Positions 14,999 to 20,012 of a stretch of DNA of 20,012 nt are shown here, piece after piece. Numbering within the stretch: position 1 is the stretch's first letter; each line of letters starts with the position of its first letter. Both the position numbers and the translations under genes were made by a program. Source of the stretch: SIG603 sp963611165 (GTDB lineage: Bacteria > Bacillota > Clostridia > Oscillospirales > Acutalibacteraceae). The notes under the pieces were generated by a model that searched no databases, was not told where the DNA came from, and worked only from the letters and a program-made list of their open reading frames with translations. Where the stretch lies: assembly GCA_963611165.1 (NCBI GenBank), contig CAVDQG010000038.1, positions 1 through 20,012 of the forward strand, written 5' to 3'.

Positions 14999-15030
14999 GG
15001 CACATACGACGCTGCCACATCGTATGTGCC
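14999..15030. terminator. Strong hairpin with an A tract on its left side
   Basis: GGCACATACGA (14999-15009) pairs perfectly with TCGTATGTGCC (15020-15030) with a 10-base loop. On the plus strand it is followed by CCCG and no T run. On the minus strand six T follow it (from AAAAAA at 14993-14998), so as an intrinsic terminator it points to the minus strand, where no gene is seen. For plus-strand transcripts it may protect the cassette 2 mRNA 3' end and let some readthrough into the symporter gene. Confidence 0.5.
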
Positions 15031-15033
15031 CCC

Positions 15034-15088
15034 GTAATGGGATGATACTGGAGTAATTTTACAACCAACATTATTTTAATTCCATTAC
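15034..15088 (+). repeat. Inverted repeat upstream of the symporter gene
   Basis: GTAATGG (15034-15040) and CCATTAC (15082-15088) are exact reverse complements 41 bases apart, directly after the strong hairpin and about 30 bases before the start at 15120. They could form a leader stem or be two operator half-sites. No consensus promoter is visible here, so the symporter may be transcribed mainly from cassette 2. Confidence 0.35.
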
Positions 15089-15119
15089 CGAATTCTGTCA
15101 AGCGAGTATTGGAGGAAAA

Positions 15120-16493
15120 ATGGATATTTCACAAAAGAGGCTTTCGAAGCTCACGTTATTAGCCTACGGTTTAGGCGACTTTGCAAGTAATTTATGTTGG
15201 ACATTTATCGGTAGTTATCTATCGGTTTTCTATACCGACGTTGTCGGAATGGCTCCTGCCGCAGCTTCCGCAATCATGCTTATAGCTAAGATTTGGGACG
15301 GCATTAATGACCCGATGTTCGGTGCAATTGCAGAGCGTACAAATACTAAAAAAGGACGTTTCCGCCCGTATATTTTCTACGGCGCACCTGTTCTTGCTTT
15401 ACTTTCTGTCCTTGCTTTCACAACTTTGGGCAGCGGTAAGGGTGCTATTATCTATGCGGCTGCAACATACATCGGATGCGGCATGGCATACACGGTTGTT
15501 AACCTTTCCTATGGTTCTCTTTCAACCGTTATGACTTCTAACCCCGAGGATATCGCTCAGCTTAACAGCTGGAGAATGATGGGCACAAACTTAAGCTCGG
15601 TTCTTCTCAATGCTATCACAGCTCCGCTTCTCATGAAGTTCTCAGGCGGTTCCTCAACTTACACAACAGGTGCTTACCTGAAGGTTGCAATTCTCTTTGC
15701 TGTATGTGCGTTACCTCTTTTCTATTTCGTCTATGCAAATTGCAAGGAGACAATCAAGCCTTCAGCTTCAGCTACAAAGGTATCTGTCGGAACGAGCATT
15801 AAGACCGTTCTTTCAAACGGCCCGCTTATGCTGGTGTTCTGCATTCAGCTTCTCGCCATGACAGCTTTCTTCGGCCGTATGGGCGTTGTTATCTACTACC
15901 TCATGTATAATGTTCAGAGATTCGACCTAATCGCTGCATTCATGTCACTTCCTTCCTTATGTACGGTAGTCGGTATCTTCGCAACAAAGAACTTTACCAC
16001 AAAGGTCGGCAAGAAGAAAATGGCTGCTATCGGTTACATCGGAGCTGCTGTATCGCTCATTGCTATATATATCGTCGGAAAGACAGCAGGTTACACAAAT
16101 ATTCCGCTTCTTCTCGTTCTGCACTGCGCATACGGTTTCTTCTGCTTCTCGTTCCCGATTCCCATGGCTATGGTTCCGGATGCAATCAACTATCAGGAAG
16201 ACAAGACCGGTGTTCGTTCCGATGGTATTTCCTACGCAACAGTTTCACTTTCAACTAAGTTTGGTTCAGCTTTCGGCGTATCAGGTGCTCTCCTTATAAT
16301 GGGCGCTGTTGGTTATGTCGCAAATGCTCAGCAGACTGCAGAGGCACTTAACGGTATCAATCTTACAGTTAATCTGATTTTCGGTATCATGTATCTTTGC
16401 TGCCTCATTCCGCTTGCTCTTTATCCGCTGAATGAAAAGAGATCAAACGAAATTCTTGAGAGTCTCAATAAAAAGCGTGCACAAAACGATTAA
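15120..16493 (+). CDS. GPH-family glycoside:cation symporter (MFS)
   Basis: A 457-residue polytopic membrane carrier with about 12 hydrophobic helices. The family signature KIWDGINDPMFG (W59-G68, with D60 and D64) and the loop KKGRFRPY (77-84) are those of the glycoside-pentoside-hexuronide:cation symporters (MelB/XynP-like). It would import an intact glycoside or oligosaccharide with Na+ or H+. TTGGAGG precedes ATG 15120. Its position after cassette 2 and before the second regulator makes it the likely uptake route for the C-glycosides handled by both cassettes (inference), which fits the absence of signal peptides on the enzymes. Confidence 0.93.
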   Translation: MDISQKRLSKLTLLAYGLGDFASNLCWTFIGSYLSVFYTDVVGMAPAAASAIMLIAKIWDGINDPMFGAIAERTNTKKGRFRPYIFYGAPVLALLSVLAFTTLGSGKGAIIYAAATYIGCGMAYTVVNLSYGSLSTVMTSNPEDIAQLNSWRMMGTNLSSVLLNAITAPLLMKFSGGSSTYTTGAYLKVAILFAVCALPLFYFVYANCKETIKPSASATKVSVGTSIKTVLSNGPLMLVFCIQLLAMTAFFGRMGVVIYYLMYNVQRFDLIAAFMSLPSLCTVVGIFATKNFTTKVGKKKMAAIGYIGAAVSLIAIYIVGKTAGYTNIPLLLVLHCAYGFFCFSFPIPMAMVPDAINYQEDKTGVRSDGISYATVSLSTKFGSAFGVSGALLIMGAVGYVANAQQTAEALNGINLTVNLIFGIMYLCCLIPLALYPLNEKRSNEILESLNKKRAQND

Positions 16494-16538
16494 TAATGAT
16501 ATAATAATACCATACACCTAAACATACACTTACACGTT

Positions 16539-16582
16539 AACCGACAGGGGTTTTGAAAAAGAAAACCTCTGCCGGTTATAGT
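16539..16582 (+). promoter_or_regulatory. Dyad overlapping the candidate promoter of regulator 2
   Basis: AACCGACAGGGGTTTT (16539-16554) pairs with AAAACCTCTGCCGGTT (16562-16577) in a 16-bp stem with wobbles and a 7-base loop. No T tract follows. TTGAAA (16553-16558), an 18-bp spacer and TATAGT (16577-16582) form a possible promoter overlapping the right arm. A second -10 candidate is TGTTAGAAT (16587-16595). The dyad may be the symporter's 3' hairpin or an autoregulatory site. Confidence 0.4.
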
Positions 16583-16630
16583 GCTATGTTAGAATAAATT
16601 AAAATTAAGATGTGGTAACGGAGAATTTAT

Positions 16631-19054
16631 ATGCACGGGCATAGTAAAGAAGAAAAGCTTCAGGTAGAAGTGCTTAACGAGACGCACGAAAACGAACAGA
16701 TTCATCAGGATATTGAGCTTTTATTTGTTCTTGAGGGAGAGCTTGACGTGACTGTCGGGGAACAGATAACTCATATGAATTTTGAGGACATTTTAGTTAT
16801 TAACGCCAACAAGAGGCACAGCATAAAAGGTTCTGACAATGTGCTGTATGTGAGATTGTTCATCAACTATCAGCTTGTAAGCGATATTTGCGAAAGCAGC
16901 GACATTATGTTTTGGTGTGATTCCACCAAGGGTAATAATGAGCGTTATGATGAGCTTCGTGATATTCTCAAAAAGCTTCTCAATCATTATTTGAGCACGA
17001 GGGGCACGGTGGCTGATTTCGGTCATATTGCGCTTTGCTATCGTGTTATGGACTTGCTTTCGATTCATTTTTTAGTGCGAACGGGTGGCAAGGACGCCGA
17101 GGATGACAAGCAGAATTTTGAGAGCCGTATGACTCAGATTAACAACTACATACGGGCAAATTACGAGAAATCAATCAGTCTTTCGGACTTAGCCGCTCAG
17201 CTTTATCTTTCGGAAGGCTATCTTTCGCGTTTTTTCAAGAAGAACTATGGCATGAGTTTTCTTTCCTATGTGACGAGCGTCAGGCTTTACCACGCAATGG
17301 ATGATTTGCTTTATACCGAGCATCCTATCACAAGAATTGCATTTGACAACGGTTTTTCTAATGTCGGTGTGTTCAATAAGGCTTTCAAAAATGCTTACGG
17401 CGAAACTCCGTCTGCATTCAGAAAGAGCGTAACTCAAACAGCAGACGACCAAGGCGTGAGCGAGACGGACAGAGCTATTGAAAAGCGACTTGAAAATTAT
17501 CTTCGCAATGACGGAATACGGCAAGAGGAACAGCACATTAGGGGAGACGAAGAAACAGTATTCTCCGCACAGAAATACGAACAAATTAAATGCTGTTGGA
17601 ACGATATGATAAATGTCGGTTCTGCAGACGATCTTTTGAAGTCGGAGATAAGAGAGCATATAATTTTGCTTAAAGAAAGTCTCGATTTCAAATATGTCAG
17701 ATTTTGGAGTCCGTTTTCGAAGACTATGCTAATTGATGTGCACACAGAGGACGTAAGCTATAACTTCTCGAGACTTGATAATATACTCGATTTTCTTATG
17801 GAGCATGACCTAAAGCCACATATCGAGATTGGAATGAAGCCGAGGCGTGTTCATGAAAATATCGAGCACACGCTCATATTTGAACAGGGGGACGATATTT
17901 ACCCGGGAGACGAGAAGTGGAAAGGCTTTTTGGGCAAATGGATGAGCCACCTCGTTCACAGATACGGCAGAGCGGAGGTCTCAAATTGGAGATTGGAACT
18001 CTGGTTCAGAGAGCGTCAAAAGTGGACAGCTAAAGATGTGGACGAATATTTAGAGCTTTTTGACATAACATATGAGGAAATCCATGAAAAATGTGACGGG
18101 ATAAAGCTTGGCGGAAGCGGCTTCAGACTTGACCGACTGCAAAAGATAAAGGATGAGAGATTTTTTGAGAAATGGTCTGCGAAAAAGCATTTGCCCGACT
18201 TCTTCTCTTGTCTGTATTTTGCTTACGAAAGAGGAGCATACGAAGAAGATATTTACAGCAAACGTATCACCGATAACGAGGGCTTGCTTCATTCGTTTGA
18301 GAAATTCAAGAAGCTGATTCCAAACAACTTAACAGATAAAATACCAATCTATTTCACGGAATGGAATTTGACGATTTCAGACAGAAATTACATGAATGAT
18401 ACCTGCTTTAAGGGTGCGTATATCGTCAAAAATATTATAGATATGTACGGAAACTGTGACAGCTTGGCTTTGTTCCAGGGAAGTGACCGTTTTTCCGAAT
18501 TCTATGACTCGGGAGATATGCTTCACGGCGGAACAGGCGTTTTGACAAGGGACGGCATATTCAAGCCTGCAGCCTTTGCGTTTGAATTTTTCAACAGGCT
18601 GTTCGGCGGTTATCTCGGAAAAAGTACAAATTGTCTTGCCACAACGGACGGACACGACAATTTCGGAATAATCTGCCACAATCAGAAAAAACTCAACTAC
18701 AATTACTATTTTACTGCCGAAAACGAAATCGACAGAGAAAACATCTGGAAATACTTTGAAGATAGGGATTCTTTGGAGATTAAACTCAGCCTTACCGATG
18801 TGAAGAACGGCGTCTATCAAATGAAGGTGTACAGTATTAACGAGAGCAACGGAAGCGTGCTTGATGTTTGGCGTGAAATGGAGTACGAAAAGGAATTGAC
18901 GAGAAACGACATTAAGTATTTCCGCCGCGTCTGTGAGCCTAAGCTCAGAATTCAGAAGATTAAAGCCGAAAATAACGTGCTCAAGGTAAATTTGAATTTG
19001 GCTGCCAATGAAATTGCGTTCATTCGCCTTAAGCTGTTTTCAGAAGATTTTTAA
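16631..19054 (+). CDS. AraC-family regulator fused to a degenerate GH39-like domain (regulator 2)
   Basis: An 807-residue paralogue of regulator 1. It has an N-terminal cupin (IHQDIELLFVLEGELDV, NANKRHSI), a double HTH at about 167-265 (ISLSDLAAQLYLSEGYLSRF; ITRIAFDNGFSNVGVFNKAF) and a GH39-like domain from about 330. The nucleophile-type E577 is kept (TEWNLTISDRN), while the acid/base stretch after W453 reads RLELWFRERQ where GH39 enzymes have xFEIWNEPN, so the catalytic Asn-Glu pair is replaced by Phe-Arg. It is therefore more likely a sugar sensor than an enzyme. The start has GGAGAA upstream. It follows the symporter gene and probably controls symporter and cassette 2. Both regulators lack signal peptides and act in the cytosol. 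Confidence 0.9.
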   Translation: MHGHSKEEKLQVEVLNETHENEQIHQDIELLFVLEGELDVTVGEQITHMNFEDILVINANKRHSIKGSDNVLYVRLFINYQLVSDICESSDIMFWCDSTKGNNERYDELRDILKKLLNHYLSTRGTVADFGHIALCYRVMDLLSIHFLVRTGGKDAEDDKQNFESRMTQINNYIRANYEKSISLSDLAAQLYLSEGYLSRFFKKNYGMSFLSYVTSVRLYHAMDDLLYTEHPITRIAFDNGFSNVGVFNKAFKNAYGETPSAFRKSVTQTADDQGVSETDRAIEKRLENYLRNDGIRQEEQHIRGDEETVFSAQKYEQIKCCWNDMINVGSADDLLKSEIREHIILLKESLDFKYVRFWSPFSKTMLIDVHTEDVSYNFSRLDNILDFLMEHDLKPHIEIGMKPRRVHENIEHTLIFEQGDDIYPGDEKWKGFLGKWMSHLVHRYGRAEVSNWRLELWFRERQKWTAKDVDEYLELFDITYEEIHEKCDGIKLGGSGFRLDRLQKIKDERFFEKWSAKKHLPDFFSCLYFAYERGAYEEDIYSKRITDNEGLLHSFEKFKKLIPNNLTDKIPIYFTEWNLTISDRNYMNDTCFKGAYIVKNIIDMYGNCDSLALFQGSDRFSEFYDSGDMLHGGTGVLTRDGIFKPAAFAFEFFNRLFGGYLGKSTNCLATTDGHDNFGIICHNQKKLNYNYYFTAENEIDRENIWKYFEDRDSLEIKLSLTDVKNGVYQMKVYSINESNGSVLDVWREMEYEKELTRNDIKYFRRVCEPKLRIQKIKAENNVLKVNLNLAANEIAFIRLKLFSEDF

Positions 19055-19082
19055 TTTTACAACAGAATATCGAAAAAGAAAG

Positions 19083-19108
19083 AGCTCCGATTGTTTCGGA
19101 GCTTTTTT
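19083..19108. terminator. Bidirectional Rho-independent terminator
   Basis: AGCTCCGA (19083-19090) pairs with TCGGAGCT (19096-19103), loop TTGTT, with six T on the right (19103-19108) and an A-rich left side. It serves both the second AraC gene and the convergent MerR gene, whose stop codon touches the T tract. Confidence 0.88.
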
Positions 19109-19884
19109 CATGCCTTGATTTGAAATTCAAGTACGACCTTATCGTATTTGTAGGTGTTGGGGGACATGCACGAGATGATGACATTTGTGGTATCGGCTTC
19201 AAACAGCTTGGGTGGGAAGACGGAAAGGGGATCGGAGTGAGTTTCTCGTGGCTCTTGAAAGCAAAGATAATTTCCCTCATCAAATTTAAGCACCTTATCC
19301 GAGGAACTCGGCAAAACTTCGAGAAACATTTTAGAAGACGCAAATTTTCCATTGTGAAAGGTTGAGATTATTCCGTGTGGGAACGACGCCTGAAGCTTGT
19401 TTTCCTTGGCGAGTGAAAAAAGCTCGCTAAGCTTCTTTTCATAGGTCTTTGCGCTCATTTTCGGTTCACAGTCGATTGTAATCGCATATCTTTCGAATAT
19501 AAAACGTGAATAGTAGCCCTCTCTGCCCAAAAAGGAACGCTGAGCGTTTATGTGCTGCAAGGTTCGGTCGATAGAATTTAAATTTGATTCTATTTTTCTG
19601 ATTTTTTCCGTGGCAAGTTTTTTGCCTGCTTTTAAAAGTTTTTCGAATTCGAGACGGTTGTCGCTGTCGACATAGTTTTTTAAGTCTTTAAGCGGAATAC
19701 CCAAATCAACACACAGAATAATCGTATCGAGTATCATAATCTGCTCGAGAGAATAATAGCGATAGCCTGTTTCAGGGTTGGTATATGCCGGGATGAGTAT
19801 TCCCAGTCTTTCGTAATAGCGAAGAGACTGCACGTTCACATTTCTGATTTTTGCAACGGCGCCGATTGAAAGAAGATTATCCAT
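19108..19884 (-). CDS. MerR-family regulator with GyrI/BmrR-like effector domain
   Basis: A 258-residue regulator from ATG at 19884. The N-terminal MerR HTH shows LLSIGAVAKIRNVNVQSLRY, then YERLGILIPAY and ETGYRYYSLEQ. A coiled-coil linker with KIRKIESNLNSIDRTLQ follows, and a C-terminal domain of about 110 residues (PHGIISTFHNGKF, YDKVVLEFQIKA) fits the GyrI-like/BmrR ligand-binding fold. No Cys pattern of metal-sensing MerR proteins is visible. The in-frame ATG 21 codons further out (19947) has no ribosome site, while GTGGTG lies just before 19884. It probably senses a cationic or lipophilic drug and activates a divergent efflux gene to the right (inference). Confidence 0.9.
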   Translation of the reverse strand: MDNLLSIGAVAKIRNVNVQSLRYYERLGILIPAYTNPETGYRYYSLEQIMILDTIILCVDLGIPLKDLKNYVDSDNRLEFEKLLKAGKKLATEKIRKIESNLNSIDRTLQHINAQRSFLGREGYYSRFIFERYAITIDCEPKMSAKTYEKKLSELFSLAKENKLQASFPHGIISTFHNGKFASSKMFLEVLPSSSDKVLKFDEGNYLCFQEPRETHSDPLSVFPPKLFEADTTNVIISCMSPNTYKYDKVVLEFQIKA

Positions 19885-19925
19885 ATAATCACCACATCTA
19901 ATAAAATAATAGAGTTTATGAGATG

Positions 19926-19954
19926 ATTTTAATCTCGTTAGCCTCACAAGTCAA
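19926..19954 (-). promoter_or_regulatory. Promoter of the MerR-family gene
   Basis: On the minus strand TTGACT (19954-19949), a 17-bp spacer and TAAAAT (19931-19926) form a good promoter about 42 bases before the start at 19884. GAGAT and ATCTC around the -10 (19920-19936) make a small dyad. Confidence 0.65.
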
Positions 19955-19995
19955 TAATAAAGCCAAAATTTCGTAAAATAATTTAATTTTTGCTA

Positions 19996-20012
19996 TTGAC
20001 TCTATGATTATC
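19996..20012 (+). promoter_or_regulatory. Left part of a divergent MerR-type promoter, cut by the window edge
   Basis: TTGACT (19996-20001) runs into CTCTATGATTATC, and the window ends. In MerR-controlled promoters an inverted repeat of the type GACTCTA...TAGAGT begins inside the -35 and fills an unusually long spacer before the -10. The visible half fits that plan, but the right half and the -10 cannot be seen. Confidence 0.4.

Noticed and set aside
1..20012. CRISPR arrays, tRNA or rRNA genes, transposases, riboswitches
   Set aside because: No regularly spaced repeats, tRNA-like cloverleaf ends, rRNA segments, transposase motifs or known riboswitch cores were seen on either strand by eye.

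Overview
The window looks like chromosomal DNA of a low-to-mid GC Gram-positive anaerobe of the Bacillota, most likely a gut or rumen Clostridia member (Oscillospiraceae/Ruminococcus-like). The basis is strong AGGAGG-type ribosome sites, intrinsic terminators, a CD1871A/4Fe-4S/TlpA redox module, a GPH-type symporter and AraC regulators fused to GH39-like domains. The species itself cannot be read from the sequence.

Left part (1-2938). The window opens in the 3' end of a probable ABC transporter ATPase, which overlaps a DtxR/MntR-type repressor gene broken by an internal deletion. After a terminator comes a strong promoter carrying two ATACCC-N4-GGGTAT palindromes of the CsoR type. It drives a P1B heavy-metal ATPase and a small two-helix membrane protein.

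Second block (2949-6937). A histidine kinase and an OmpR-type response regulator on the minus strand diverge from a plus-strand operon of three genes: a CD1871A-type CXXC small protein, a polytopic 4Fe-4S membrane protein and a thioredoxin-like TlpA lipoprotein. The divergent promoters overlap, and a TTAACA/TTTACA direct repeat just upstream of the plus -10 is a candidate response-regulator site. Together these look like a regulated system that moves electrons to thiols outside the membrane.

Main block (7012-19054). This is the most interesting part. It holds two complete, paralogous three-gene cassettes, each made of a Gfo/Idh/MocA oxidoreductase, a small DUF6379-type beta subunit and a xylose-isomerase-like TIM-barrel alpha subunit. 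That gene set is the signature of C-glycoside deglycosidation (the puerarin DgpA plus DgpB/DgpC, CarA/CarBC and DfgAB systems). There the oxidoreductase makes a 3-oxo-C-glycoside and the alpha/beta complex cleaves the sugar-aglycone C-C bond. Each cassette is accompanied by a large AraC regulator whose C-terminal GH39-like domain keeps the nucleophile-type Glu but has lost the acid/base NEP motif, so it is probably a glycoside sensor. A GPH-family sugar symporter sits after cassette 2. Cassette 2 has codon use typical of highly expressed genes. The block reads as a self-contained locus for sensing, importing and opening two classes of plant C-glycosides (inference).

Right edge (19083-20012). 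A bidirectional terminator separates the second AraC gene from a convergent MerR/BmrR-type regulator. The regulator has its own promoter. The window ends inside what looks like a divergent MerR-controlled promoter.
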